A stretch of 64,000 nt of DNA from Candidatus Gastranaerophilales bacterium (GCA_944322745.1 CALUPV010000001.1:1-64000), one strand, 5' to 3'. Shown: positions 27,269-36,092, counted from the first letter of the stretch. Numbers and translations are program-made. Notes: a model not told the origin generated them from the letters alone.

Positions 27269-27922
27269 TCACTCTCCGTCAGGTGTAAGAAATAACTTCT
27301 TTTCCCTTGCTCTTCTGTTAACTAACCCTCTTAAAACTTCGTATTCTCCTGTTTTTTTATTTTTTTGTTTGTTATATTCCTCCAATTTATCAGCAGCTCC
27401 TTGATAATCGCCTGCATTTAGTTTTGTAAGTAAATCTGACGGTTTGTCAAATATTCCCTTTCCAAGATTAAACATAAAACTGGCTAATGCTATTTTTTGG
27501 TTGCTTGTTAAGGGAACTTCAATATTTTTTAATCCTTCAATATGTTCTTCAAAATCCTTTCTGTATAATTCTTCTGCTTTTTCTTTTGTAATTTTCATTC
27601 CAAGAGTAATTGGTTTTCCGTCAACCAATTTGGTATGACCATATCCTATTGTTAGTACGTCATTTTCGGTAGGATAATATGCATTCGGGCTGAATTTTTC
27701 TTCCCCTTGTATAAATATTCTCGCCTTTTGTAATTCTGCATCTGAAAATTTAGTATTATTACTCCATCTTGGTGCAGTTTCTATAGATTTATTGTTTATA
27801 CTTTGGTTCAGTTTTTCTAATCGACTATTTTTGTATTTTTTTAGAATATCATTTTCCTTTAAATTTTCAACATTGTTTTTATCTATTGTTTTGGGAAACA
27901 ATAAATCCGCTCTTCTTTGCAT
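27269..27922 (-). CDS. Phage-type lysozyme (GH24 endolysin-like)
   Basis: 217 residues: about 60 unplaced N-terminal residues, then a GH24 muramidase domain (FIQGEEKFSPNAYY, TIGYGHT, PITLGMKITKEKAEELYRKDFEEHI, PLTSNQKIALASFMFNLGKG, AGDYQGAADKLEEYN, GLVNRRAREKKLF). The catalytic Glu is E74 or E75. The position matching T4 lysozyme Asp20 appears to be Thr85, though acidic residues (E86, D88) are adjacent, so catalysis should be tested. No signal peptide or holin nearby. It cleaves peptidoglycan in relatives; here it may be a prophage remnant. The 30-residue ORF before it looks phage-derived too. Confidence 0.85.
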   Translation of the reverse strand: MQRRADLLFPKTIDKNNVENLKENDILKKYKNSRLEKLNQSINNKSIETAPRWSNNTKFSDAELQKARIFIQGEEKFSPNAYYPTENDVLTIGYGHTKLVDGKPITLGMKITKEKAEELYRKDFEEHIEGLKNIEVPLTSNQKIALASFMFNLGKGIFDKPSDLLTKLNAGDYQGAADKLEEYNKQKNKKTGEYEVLRGLVNRRAREKKLFLTPDGE

Positions 27923-27928
27923 TTTATC

Positions 27929-28021
27929 TTAATAACTTTGTGCTGTAGAAGTTCCGCCTCCTTTATCCGTAAATTTACCTTCTTCATCCCTTGGATGATC
28001 TGCTTCATTCCATGCTGCCAT
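27929..28021 (-). CDS. Tiny (30 aa) phage-like ORF with HPRD-GKFT motif
   Basis: Starts at 28021 with GGAG and AAAG upstream. The product includes WNEADHPRDEEGKFTDKGGG. An HPRD(E/K)xGKF(T/A) segment is, from my knowledge, frequent in phage head and structural proteins. It lies just upstream of the phage-type lysozyme (6 nt between stop and start). It may be a genuine small protein or the preserved end of a larger phage gene. Confidence 0.5.
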   Translation of the reverse strand: MAAWNEADHPRDEEGKFTDKGGGTSTAQSY

Positions 28022-28400
28022 TCTTTTCTCCTTTCATGATTTATTTAAGAACTACAATTTAACTGACAGTATTTAATACTTTATTCCTTTAAGTTATTAT
28101 TAATAGTCTTTTACTTACTGTTCGTTATATTTTTAGTATAAATCTTTTTGTGAAACATTCAAGATATATCGCTTAGAAACAATATTTTAAAGAACTTTTT
28201 TATCGTCAAAACCATGGCTGTGAGGCAATTACAATTATATGTAAATTATTGTAAAAAACTCATTTTTTACATTACTATGTAACTCAAAAATTTTTATATA
28301 TAATACAAGAATATCTGTGGGCTTCTTTGTAGAATAAATTCAGAAAAAATTATTCACAGTTCTTTATAAAAAAATCCAAAGTTAAACAAAAAGAAAATTT
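28022..28400. other. AT-rich gap without recognisable gene
   Basis: No convincing frame is seen. It contains one AT-only inverted repeat, TGTAAAAAA-CTCA-TTTTTTACA (28250-28271), which could act as a weak terminator. Together with the repeat that follows it looks like decayed mobile DNA. Confidence 0.4.
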
Positions 28401-28516
28401 GAATTTTTATGTTTAAATCTAAAATCTTTAGCAATTATATCAAAACCTGAAAGCGCTCCTTTGCCATATGATTCTTTTAGTTTTTCAAAGAATATTTTTT
28501 GTTTTTTTGTAAGCAT
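28382..28516 (-). pseudogene. 5' fragment of a second lexA-like gene
   Basis: From an ATG at 28516 the frame gives MLTKKQKIFFEKLKESYGKG and continues through IIAKDFRFKHKNS, matching the intact lexA-like protein at 24986-25561 with few changes. After about residue 39 homology stops abruptly and the frame ends at a TAA (28382-28384), giving 44 residues. The winged helix is incomplete and the peptidase domain is absent. It is therefore a remnant of duplication or recombination, not a working repressor. Confidence 0.85.
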
Positions 28517-28555
28517 ATTTATATTATAGGCATTTGCCTATAAAACATTAAGAGA
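28401..28555 (-). repeat. Direct repeat copy 2 of the lexA 5' region, with diverged operator
   Basis: Second copy of the segment at 25446-25600, same orientation, ending 1 base before the stop codon region of the ABC ATPase gene. Its operator half-sites are TATAGGCA and TGCCTATA: still symmetric but changed at corresponding positions on both sides. This pattern suggests co-variation rather than random decay. Confidence 0.8.
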
Positions 28556-28556
28556 A

Positions 28557-29522
28557 TTATTTCCTTTTGGACTTATCATACAAAAAGCAAGATACACAAG
28601 AATTTTCAAGTGTATAGCAATCAGGATGATTTATCTTACATATATCCATTTTTAAGTTACACCTAGGCTCAAAAGAACAGCCCTGAAAACAATCTTTTAT
28701 AGAAGGAGGCTGTCCTTCTATTGCTTCTAACTTTTTTGAATTAAAATCAGGCAAGGTTTTTAACAATGCCTTTGTATAAGGATGTTTTGGATTTTTAAAT
28801 AATTCAACAGCAGAAGAATATTCAACAACATGCCCGGCATACATAACAGCAACCTTATCGGCAGATTCATATACCAAACCAAAATCATGAGAAATAAAAA
28901 TAAATGATGTACCAAAATTATTTTGAATTTCTTTTAAAAGATCCATTATTTGAGCTTGAACAGTAACATCAAGTGCAGTGGTCGGTTCATCAGCTATTAT
29001 AATTTTTGATTTACAAGCTATTGCCATAGCAATTATAACTCTCTGGCGCATTCCACCCGAAAATTCATGAGGATACGCATTCAATCTTTCTTTGGAATTA
29101 GGTATCTTTACCATATCTAAAACATCAATCGCTATTTTTTCAGCTTCTTTTCCTTTTACATTTTGGTGAACTTCTATAATTTCTAAAAGCTGAGAACCGA
29201 TACTATAAAGAGGATTTAAAGACGTCATAGGATCTTGAGGAACAAGCGCTATTTCTCTTCCTCGAATATATTGCATTTCTTTTTCGGGTAAAGAAAGTAA
29301 ATCTTTGCCATTATATATTATTTGTCCTGAAGTAATTTTCGCATTTGGAGCAAGCAGCCGAAGAACAGACATTGCTGTAATTGTCTTACCGCAACCTGAT
29401 TCTCCGACAAGAGCAAGCATTTGTCCTTTTTCCAATCCTAAATTTATATTATGCAATGCTTGATAATCTTTATCATCAGAATGAAAACTCAGATTAAGAT
29501 TTTTAATTTCCAAAATATTCAT
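28557..29522 (-). CDS. Oligopeptide/dipeptide ABC transporter ATP-binding protein (OppD/DppD-like)
   Basis: 321 residues. Walker A GESGCGKT, Q-loop VPQDPMTSLNP, signature FSGGMRQRV, Walker B IIIADEPTTALDV and H-loop ISHDFG are all present. The C-terminal oligopeptide-transporter extension holds four Cys (CFQGCSFEPRC ... C), as in OppD. It energises peptide import at the inner membrane in relatives. No permease, second ATPase or binding protein is next to it, so it is a lone subunit here or the partner genes lie elsewhere. The start follows AAGTTAATAT; no strong Shine-Dalgarno. Confidence 0.93.
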   Translation of the reverse strand: MNILEIKNLNLSFHSDDKDYQALHNINLGLEKGQMLALVGESGCGKTITAMSVLRLLAPNAKITSGQIIYNGKDLLSLPEKEMQYIRGREIALVPQDPMTSLNPLYSIGSQLLEIIEVHQNVKGKEAEKIAIDVLDMVKIPNSKERLNAYPHEFSGGMRQRVIIAMAIACKSKIIIADEPTTALDVTVQAQIMDLLKEIQNNFGTSFIFISHDFGLVYESADKVAVMYAGHVVEYSSAVELFKNPKHPYTKALLKTLPDFNSKKLEAIEGQPPSIKDCFQGCSFEPRCNLKMDICKINHPDCYTLENSCVSCFLYDKSKRK

Positions 29523-29569
29523 AAGTTAATATTAACTTATGTTTTTAGTCTTTGCAATTAGTATAAGGT

Positions 29570-30415
29570 CTATACTTCAATCTGCCCTTTAAACGAATAA
29601 TCAGCCCTGCCTGACATAAAAATATCATGCTTTGTATCATTAATATTTCCGTCCCACTCGATTAAAAGCTGACCACCCGGTAAATTTACTTTTACCTTAT
29701 TATCACATAAACCGTTTAATATCGCAGCAACTACACTTGCACAAGCCCCTGTTCCACATGCCAGAGTAATTGCGCAACCTCTTTCCCAAACATCTAAGTT
29801 TATTTCATCACGTGATAAAACTTTGATAAATTCAACATTTGTTTTTTCCGGAAATAAAGGATGTTTTTCTATCTCTCGTCCGTATTTCAAAGCTAAAGCT
29901 TTTGTATCTTCATCAGTAATTATAATACAATGAGGATTCCCCATACTAACTGCATTCGCAATAAAGGTTCTATCTGATACTATAATTTCAAAATTTAAAT
30001 TATCAGATATTCTTACAGGAATTTTTTCGGGTATTAATATCGGTTCAGACATATTAACTCTGACAAGACCATTATCTAATATTTGGGGAATTATTGTACC
30101 GGCTTTAGTTTCAACAGAAAATTCTTTCTTATTTACAAGTCCTTTCTCATAAACATATTTAGCAAAACATCTAATACCATTTCCGCACATCTGAGCAATT
30201 GAACCGTCATTATTATAAAATATCCAACCAATATCAGTATCCTTCGTATCAGGATTAACAATAATCAAACCATCTGCACCAATTCCGAAATGTCTGTCAC
30301 ATAATTTTATTGCAAGGTCATTAGGAGTTTTATTTGTTTTTTTATATTCTTCATAGTCAAGAACTACAAAATCATTACCCAAACCTTGCATTTTTGTAAA
30401 ATTAATTATTGTCAT
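29570..30415 (-). CDS. dapF: Diaminopimelate epimerase
   Basis: Converts LL- to meso-diaminopimelate for peptidoglycan and lysine. Motifs: FTKMQGLGNDFVVLD, both catalytic Cys contexts (AQMCGNGIRCFAKYV and LACGTGACASV), and VSMGNPHCII. 281 residues, normal. The start is ATG 30415 (MTIINF), 7 nt after GGAG; the longer frame from 30451 is rejected. It overlaps the end of the upstream GHL10-like gene by 14 bases, so the two are cotranscribed. Confidence 0.96.
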   Translation of the reverse strand: MTIINFTKMQGLGNDFVVLDYEEYKKTNKTPNDLAIKLCDRHFGIGADGLIIVNPDTKDTDIGWIFYNNDGSIAQMCGNGIRCFAKYVYEKGLVNKKEFSVETKAGTIIPQILDNGLVRVNMSEPILIPEKIPVRISDNLNFEIIVSDRTFIANAVSMGNPHCIIITDEDTKALALKYGREIEKHPLFPEKTNVEFIKVLSRDEINLDVWERGCAITLACGTGACASVVAAILNGLCDNKVKVNLPGGQLLIEWDGNINDTKHDIFMSGRADYSFKGQIEV

Positions 30416-32423
30416 TATTTTTTCTCCAAAATCTTTTCTTTTTCTTCTCATTATACTTAACTTGAGGCATATAATTTTTTTCCGGCACTTTTAAATTAAA
30501 CTCTCTATTCTCATAAGTTTTGTTATAAACTCTTGTTTTTAAAGCTTCAATATATATATCATCCAAATGAGCATAGTCAAATATTATTGCACCTCTTGCT
30601 TTAAACTCTCTTGTTTTATGTATTTGAATTAATAAATCTTCGAAAGGTCCGCCCATAAAAGTGACAAAAATACCTGGGTATATCTTGGTTGTAGGACTTG
30701 TATTATTTACAATATCTTTCAAAAGTAAAACTGCAGTATTTTTATCTCCTGTTAATATCAAAGGCGTAAAACCATCTACAAGATTATTCATTGACCAAGT
30801 TTTCCAATTTTGCATTTTTGTTGCGGATGCTTTCTTTAAATCAGGGAAAACAACAGTTGTAAGTTTTATATTTCTATTTTCAGTAAGTTTTTTCACACTC
30901 TTTATAAATTCCGAGATTTGTCTTTGCCTGTATAATGTCCACAATTGCCAATCGCCTGTACCATAAATTATATTTATTGGATCAAGCCCATACATTGCTT
31001 TAAACTCATCCCTTGCAACTTTCGTATATCCCCAGTTTGTTAAAGCATAATTAGGGTAGGATGGATCTACAGTCTGGGGATATCTTACATAATCCAGATT
31101 TATACCATCTATTTCATAATCAGAAATTATTTCACTTAAAATACCTAATAGATAAGTTTGAACTTGGATATTCGCAGGATCTAAAAAGTAACCGTTATGT
31201 TCGGATAATGACGGTACTGGAATTTCAGAATCATAATTTGAGAGTCTTTTATTTGCCCACGTTGGATATACACTTAAAACATGATTAGGCGTTGTTTGAG
31301 GATTATCATTACCGACATAAAAACTTTCAAACCAAATATGAACTTTCATATTTCTTTTGTGCGCTTCTTTAATCCATATTTCAAGCGGATCAAAACCTAA
31401 GAACTCTTCTCTCTGCCATATAACACCGTTATCTCTAAGATATTTACTTGGATATATTGTTTTTCCATGAAAATATGTTTCTAAAAAAATGTCCGTTATA
31501 CCGGCATCTTTAATTCGTTCAACAGTTTTTTCTATCTGGGAAGGTGTTTTTTCAACAGGACGGACCCAAACACCTTTTAACTCATTATTTATGTATGGTA
31601 TTGCATTTTTTATTGCATCATCTAATGATGACATTGCATCGGTAATAAAGGATTGCGTTTTTTCGGGCTTCTTTTCTGCTTTTCTCAAGAGTTCTCTTGA
31701 ATTTTCCAAATATTCACCGGCCTTTTTGTCATTATAAAGAATATCTTTTTGTCTGTAATATTCAATAAGCCCGCTAACTTCCTTTATTTTTTCTTTTGCT
31801 GCATACACAAGGCTATCGGGAGTCAAGAATACTCTCAAAGAGTTACCGGTATAATCAATATAAACCTTCGAACCGACTTGAATATTTTTAATAATCCAAG
31901 TTTTAGCCTTGCCATGTCCTGAAATTACAAAACCATTTTTCGGAATAATTGAATCCGCACCATTTAAACGTACAACCATGTTATTTTCAACAATTGCTTC
32001 AGTACCAAACTCATTTGTTCCGGTTCTTAATCCATAAGCAGGTGTATAAATTACCAATTGATTTGGGCCTCTTAACCCCGGATAATAAGAATTTACATTT
32101 CCTTGTTTTTGAGGATCTATCGCATCAATATTAATCTGACTTTCCTGATAAATAATACTATCTGAAGGAATAGTATTCTCCACAGGTAAAAGAGCATAAT
32201 TTAAGACTTTCTCATTTAATTCCATTTTGGGAACTTTATCTGTCACAGAAATTTCTTTTGAAGTTTCATTATTAACATTAATTTCACTTTGTTTTTCATT
32301 CATAATAACAGGATTTATTTTAATACTTAGATTATCCTTTAATGCAGGAGAATCTGTTCCAGCATATACATCTTGCTGAAGCAAAATAAATAATGAAAAC
32401 AAAATTCCCAAATACTTTTTCAT
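30402..32423 (-). CDS. Exported GHL10 (DUF187)-family glycosidase-like protein
   Basis: About 673 residues. The signal peptide begins at MKKYLGILF (ATG 32423) and ends near VYA. Residues about 130-210 form a beta-rich domain, then a coiled helix pair. From ELKGVWVRPVEKTP onward there is a TIM barrel of the GHL10 type with FLETYFHG, KVHIWFESFYVG, FLDPAN, DGINLDYVRYPQ and GAIIFDYAHLDD. Relatives act on carbohydrates in the envelope (YngK-type), but the substrate is unknown. The acidic NLDYVRYP motif probably holds a catalytic residue. The longer frame starting at 32447 lacks a signal start and is not used. Confidence 0.88.
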   Translation of the reverse strand: MKKYLGILFSLFILLQQDVYAGTDSPALKDNLSIKINPVIMNEKQSEINVNNETSKEISVTDKVPKMELNEKVLNYALLPVENTIPSDSIIYQESQINIDAIDPQKQGNVNSYYPGLRGPNQLVIYTPAYGLRTGTNEFGTEAIVENNMVVRLNGADSIIPKNGFVISGHGKAKTWIIKNIQVGSKVYIDYTGNSLRVFLTPDSLVYAAKEKIKEVSGLIEYYRQKDILYNDKKAGEYLENSRELLRKAEKKPEKTQSFITDAMSSLDDAIKNAIPYINNELKGVWVRPVEKTPSQIEKTVERIKDAGITDIFLETYFHGKTIYPSKYLRDNGVIWQREEFLGFDPLEIWIKEAHKRNMKVHIWFESFYVGNDNPQTTPNHVLSVYPTWANKRLSNYDSEIPVPSLSEHNGYFLDPANIQVQTYLLGILSEIISDYEIDGINLDYVRYPQTVDPSYPNYALTNWGYTKVARDEFKAMYGLDPINIIYGTGDWQLWTLYRQRQISEFIKSVKKLTENRNIKLTTVVFPDLKKASATKMQNWKTWSMNNLVDGFTPLILTGDKNTAVLLLKDIVNNTSPTTKIYPGIFVTFMGGPFEDLLIQIHKTREFKARGAIIFDYAHLDDIYIEALKTRVYNKTYENREFNLKVPEKNYMPQVKYNEKKKKRFWRKNNDNN

Positions 32424-32562
32424 ACTTATATGATAGTAAAAAACCATAATTTTGTTAATAAGATTTCAGGATAATTTTATAAAAAAACATAATTAAAAAA
32501 AGATTAATTATTTAAGAAATTGAAGATTTTTATATTATCATTTTAGTAAGGAGATTTAGAAT

Positions 32563-33621
32563 ATGGAATATAAAGATTATTATAAAATACTGGGGGTAGA
32601 CAGAAATGCAACAGAGGCAAAAATAAAATCTGCCTACAGAAAACTTGCAAGACAGTATCATCCGGACGTAAATAAATCTCCTGATGCTGTAAACAAGTTT
32701 AAAGATATAAATGAAGCCTATGAAGTTTTATCAGATAAAGAAAAGAAAAATAGATATGACAGTCTTGGTGAAAACTGGCAACAAGGTGCAAATTTCACAC
32801 CACCTCCAGGTTTTGAAGGATTTAACTTTAATAATTTTAACCAAGGTGGTTTCTCTCAAAGCTTTTCAGGCGGAGATTTTTCTGACTTCTTTAGTTCAAT
32901 TTTTGGTGATTTAATGGGCGGAGCCAGAACTCAAAGAACAAGAAAAACTTCTTCTCAAGGTTTTTCTTATGAAGATTTATTTGGTAGCAGAACAGCAGGT
33001 CAAAGCGGATGTTCATCAGGTGGTTGCAGTAGCAGTAATCAACAAGAAACGAACTTAGATATCACTCAAGACTTAAATATCACTGCAAAAGATTTAATGA
33101 GCGACAAACCAATTAATGTCAAAATGAATACTGTAGAAAAATGTATGAAATGTAACGGAGCAGGAAGTGTATGCAGTGAATGCGGCGGCACAGGTATTGT
33201 AAGCAAGTCACGTAATTTATCAGTAAAAATACCTAAAGGTGTTAAAGAAGGTCAAAAAATCAGACTAAAAGGTGAAGGCAAAATTGATAACTACGGTAGA
33301 AAAGGTGATCTTTATTTTGTAATAAAATTAAAGGATTCCGAATATACAATAGATGGTGAAAATATAACAAAAACAATAGAAATAACACCTGCAGAAGCTG
33401 TTATTGGCTGTAAAAAAGATATCCAAACTTTGCACGGGATAATCGGTATTAAAATTCCACCAGAAACAAGATATGGTAAAATTTTAAGATTAAAAGATCT
33501 TGGTCTGCCAAAGAAAACCGGTGGATACGGGAATTTAAATATAAAAATCGCAATTAATATCCCGAAAACAATTACTGAAAAACAAAAAGAACTATATAAA
33601 AAGTTATTAGAAACAGAATAA
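32563..33621 (+). CDS. DnaJ-like co-chaperone with a reduced zinc domain
   Basis: 352 residues. J domain at 1-68 with HPD (33-35), a Gly/Phe-rich linker (about 75-155) with a small Cys-Ser patch (SGCSSGGCSSS), then a short zinc module with only two CxxCxGxG repeats (CMKCNGAG and CSECGGTG). Two C-terminal substrate-binding domains follow. Standard DnaJ has four such repeats, so one of the two zinc centres at most can form. It stimulates Hsp70 in relatives. No dnaK or grpE adjacent. AAGGAGA precedes the ATG. It is probably a specialised second J protein. Confidence 0.88.
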   Translation: MEYKDYYKILGVDRNATEAKIKSAYRKLARQYHPDVNKSPDAVNKFKDINEAYEVLSDKEKKNRYDSLGENWQQGANFTPPPGFEGFNFNNFNQGGFSQSFSGGDFSDFFSSIFGDLMGGARTQRTRKTSSQGFSYEDLFGSRTAGQSGCSSGGCSSSNQQETNLDITQDLNITAKDLMSDKPINVKMNTVEKCMKCNGAGSVCSECGGTGIVSKSRNLSVKIPKGVKEGQKIRLKGEGKIDNYGRKGDLYFVIKLKDSEYTIDGENITKTIEITPAEAVIGCKKDIQTLHGIIGIKIPPETRYGKILRLKDLGLPKKTGGYGNLNIKIAINIPKTITEKQKELYKKLLETE

Positions 33622-33622
33622 G

Positions 33623-34504
33623 TTATTTTAATTCGTTAACTGTTTTAAAGTGCATTTTGGCAATTTCATTCAAGCGGCCAAAAGAATATTTTGAGATAAA
33701 AGTTTTAGCTTGTTCAATAACTTTATCTGAAGCACCTTTTGATAATTGCAATTCATATTTTAATTCAAGTTCCTGCATTCTTTTAACAAATTCAGCACGT
33801 GCTAGAACTGATGCCGCAGCAACCGCTATATCTGACTCTGCTCTTACCATCTGATTCAATACTATACTTCTTCCTTTTTGCATTAGTGCATTTTTTATGA
33901 GACTTTCATCTCCGAATTTATCTGCCAATGCATAATTGCAAGGAGATTTTTCTAAAATATTTTCAATAGCTCTGGCATGTCCCCACGCAAGCAGTTTATT
34001 TAGATTATTAAATTTAAAATACAACTCATTATATTTTACAGGTGTAATAACTACTACAGAATGAACGGAATTTGCTTTTATTTGATTTGCAAGCATTAAT
34101 ATTTTTTTATCATCTAGTTTTTTACTGTCTTTTATTCCTAAATCAATAAATTTTTGCTTGTTATCTTTATCAGCTTGAACGCCCGCAACAACCAATGGAC
34201 CAAAAAAATCGCCCTTTCCTGATTCATCTGTACCTATATATTTTTCCTGGTTAAAATCTGTCAAATTAGGTTGTTCAAAACAAGAATTTATACCTAAAAT
34301 TTTATCTATTTCAATTGCAATATTTTCAATATTTTTTCCCTGGATTAAAAGTTTACCGCTTGTATAATAAACGGCTTGAAATGTATTCGTTTTAGCTCTC
34401 CAAAAAGAATATTGAACAACATCAAAAACGGCATTTAAATCAAGCAATAAATCTTTTACTTTAGCTGCTTGTAATGGGGTAATTTTTTGAGAATACGTAT
34501 TCAT
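33623..34504 (-). CDS. rnhC: Ribonuclease HIII
   Basis: 293 residues: N-terminal TBP-like substrate-binding domain (about 1-85), then the RNase HII/HIII core with YIGTDESGKGDFFGPLVVAG (the DEG/DES acidic motif of HIII). KDSKKLDDKKI and ARAEFVKRM complete it. It cleaves RNA in RNA-DNA hybrids. The N-terminal extension separates HIII from HII. Convergent with the dnaJ-like gene, with only 1 base between stops. Confidence 0.94.
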   Translation of the reverse strand: MNTYSQKITPLQAAKVKDLLLDLNAVFDVVQYSFWRAKTNTFQAVYYTSGKLLIQGKNIENIAIEIDKILGINSCFEQPNLTDFNQEKYIGTDESGKGDFFGPLVVAGVQADKDNKQKFIDLGIKDSKKLDDKKILMLANQIKANSVHSVVVITPVKYNELYFKFNNLNKLLAWGHARAIENILEKSPCNYALADKFGDESLIKNALMQKGRSIVLNQMVRAESDIAVAAASVLARAEFVKRMQELELKYELQLSKGASDKVIEQAKTFISKYSFGRLNEIAKMHFKTVNELK

Positions 34505-34570
34505 AAATCTAAAATAGCATAATTAAATATTTTTATGAATATGTTATACTAAATCAAAAAGGGAAAAAAT

Positions 34571-35197
34571 ATGAAACTTGATATAAGAGTAACAGGACCA
34601 ATTGATGTTAATACATATATATTAAAAGATGAAGAAACAAAAGAAGCCGTATTAATTGATGTAGGTGGTTCATTTGAAAGTATAAAGAAAGAACTGGACG
34701 ATGAAGGTTACACAATTAAGTTCATATTAAACACCCACGGACATTTTGACCATGTTTTGGGGGAAACTGAAATCCCGGAAAAATATCCTAAAATTCCAAT
34801 ATATTTACATAAAGACGACAATTTTCATTTAGGACGCTTAAAGCTTGAAATGGGGTACTTTGGTCTTAAACCCAATTCTAATCCCTTGATAATAAAAGAT
34901 TTTATTGATGAAAATACAGACTTAACAATTGGAAATCACAAAATACAAGTATTCCATACACCCGGTCATTCACAAGGTAGTTTAAGCTATTATACGGACG
35001 GTAAACTATTTTCCGGAGATGCATTATTCTTTCATTCTATAGGAAGAACTGACTTTGATGACGGTGACTATGACACTCTAATCAATTCAATAAAAACAAA
35101 ATTGCTGACTCTTCCGGATGAAACAATTGTATATCCGGGGCATGGACCAAGTACAACTATTAAAGATGAAAAAAACTATAACACCTATTTAAAATAA
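34571..35197 (+). CDS. Metallo-beta-lactamase-fold hydrolase (glyoxalase II-like)
   Basis: 208 residues. Metal motif THGHFDHV, a distal His in HTPGHSQGSLSYY, Asp in LFSGDALFF and final His in YPGHGPST complete the binuclear site. Glyoxalase-II-like hydrolases act on thioesters such as S-lactoylglutathione; the natural substrate is not determinable here. An extended -10 (TGTTATACT) stands about 20 nt upstream and AAAGGG provides ribosome binding, a conventional leader unlike the leaderless genes in this window. Confidence 0.9.
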   Translation: MKLDIRVTGPIDVNTYILKDEETKEAVLIDVGGSFESIKKELDDEGYTIKFILNTHGHFDHVLGETEIPEKYPKIPIYLHKDDNFHLGRLKLEMGYFGLKPNSNPLIIKDFIDENTDLTIGNHKIQVFHTPGHSQGSLSYYTDGKLFSGDALFFHSIGRTDFDDGDYDTLINSIKTKLLTLPDETIVYPGHGPSTTIKDEKNYNTYLK

Positions 35198-35231
35198 AAA
35201 AGAGACCACTTAGAAATAAACCTTATTTACA

Positions 35232-35360
35232 TTAAACTGTTTCCGGTAAAAGCTTTGTTTTTAAAAGTAAATAATCTTCCAAACCTTTGATAACTTCATC
35301 TCTAAATCCCATTAAAAAAGCGCCAAGATTTTCAGCTAAGTTTTGATTTAATTCGTTCAT
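35232..35360 (-). CDS. Small helical protein (42 aa)
   Basis: A frame too short for most ORF lists: starts MNELNQNLAENLGAFLMGF and ends in LLPETV. AAAAGGAT lies 4 nt before the ATG at 35360. Composition suggests one amphipathic helix, so it could be a small membrane-associated peptide. It lies alone in the 410-base gap between the MBL hydrolase and the 151-residue protein. No homology known to me. Confidence 0.5.
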   Translation of the reverse strand: MNELNQNLAENLGAFLMGFRDEVIKGLEDYLLLKTKLLPETV

Positions 35361-35608
35361 ATCTATCCTTTTTCTATCCGATATTAGTATTATCGGCATA
35401 TCCTTTTTATATCTTTAATGAAGAAAAAAAGAAAGAAATATTTCTTTACAAAAGATTTTAAAAATCACTCCGTTAAATGGTTGATTTAATTCTCATATAA
35501 ATTAAAACTTTAAATATTATTTACACCAAAAGAACGATATTTAAATAAAATAAATGTGATAACCTAGATGTACAAAAGTAAAGAAAAAGTAAAACAGAAA
35601 GGATAATT
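35361..35608. other. Gap upstream of the 151-residue gene
   Basis: AT-rich, no gene recognised. It should hold divergent promoters for the small minus-strand ORF and for the plus-strand operon starting at 35609. I did not find an unambiguous -35/-10 pair. Confidence 0.3.
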
Positions 35609-36064
35609 ATGCAAATAGGAAAGCTCAGTTTACATACTACAAAAGCAGCTCAACATACAACTGCAAACCAAAATGCACAAGCAAATAAATTAAGTACAAA
35701 TCCCTTTGGAGTAAGTTTCAAAGGAAATGTTATACAAGCAGATGTATTTGAAAGTGCAAAAAAATCATCTACAAATATAGCAGAAAAAGGCAAACTATTT
35801 GCAAGTGCCGTTGTAAGCGGAATTAATAATTTTAATGAATCATTCAAATCAAGAATAAATGCAATTGTTTCGTTTGGTAAAAAAGTAACATCTAATGTAT
35901 TTGATACAATTGAAAAAATTGGTAATACAGAAATCAATTTTGATATGAGTGGTATTACAAATAAACTTTTCCCTGATAGAGAATATTCCGTAAAAAATCT
36001 GAGCAATAAATCAGTTGATGAACTAAAGAATATGTGGGCAGACTTAACCCCCGCTGTAGCATAA
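35609..36064 (+). CDS. Unknown 151-aa protein with N-terminal SFKGN motif
   Basis: The first 45 residues are Thr/Gln/Asn-rich, ending in NPFGVSFKGNVIQADVF. The rest is amphipathic helix with a final SVKNLSNKSVDELKNMW segment. From memory, short motifs like FKGN/FQGK after a polar leader recur in gut Melainabacteria proteins, but I cannot verify this here. No signal peptide. AGAAAGGA lies 6 nt before the ATG. The next gene (HEAT-like) begins 28 nt after the stop, so they form an operon ended by a hairpin. Confidence 0.7.
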   Translation: MQIGKLSLHTTKAAQHTTANQNAQANKLSTNPFGVSFKGNVIQADVFESAKKSSTNIAEKGKLFASAVVSGINNFNESFKSRINAIVSFGKKVTSNVFDTIEKIGNTEINFDMSGITNKLFPDREYSVKNLSNKSVDELKNMWADLTPAVA

Positions 36065-36092
36065 ATCAAGAATAGATGAAGGGAGAAGAGAA

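Noticed and set aside
28250-28271. Perfect 9-bp AT-only inverted repeat as regulatory element
   Set aside because: In such AT-rich DNA it could arise by chance and it is not next to a gene end that needs it; kept only as a note in the gap entry.
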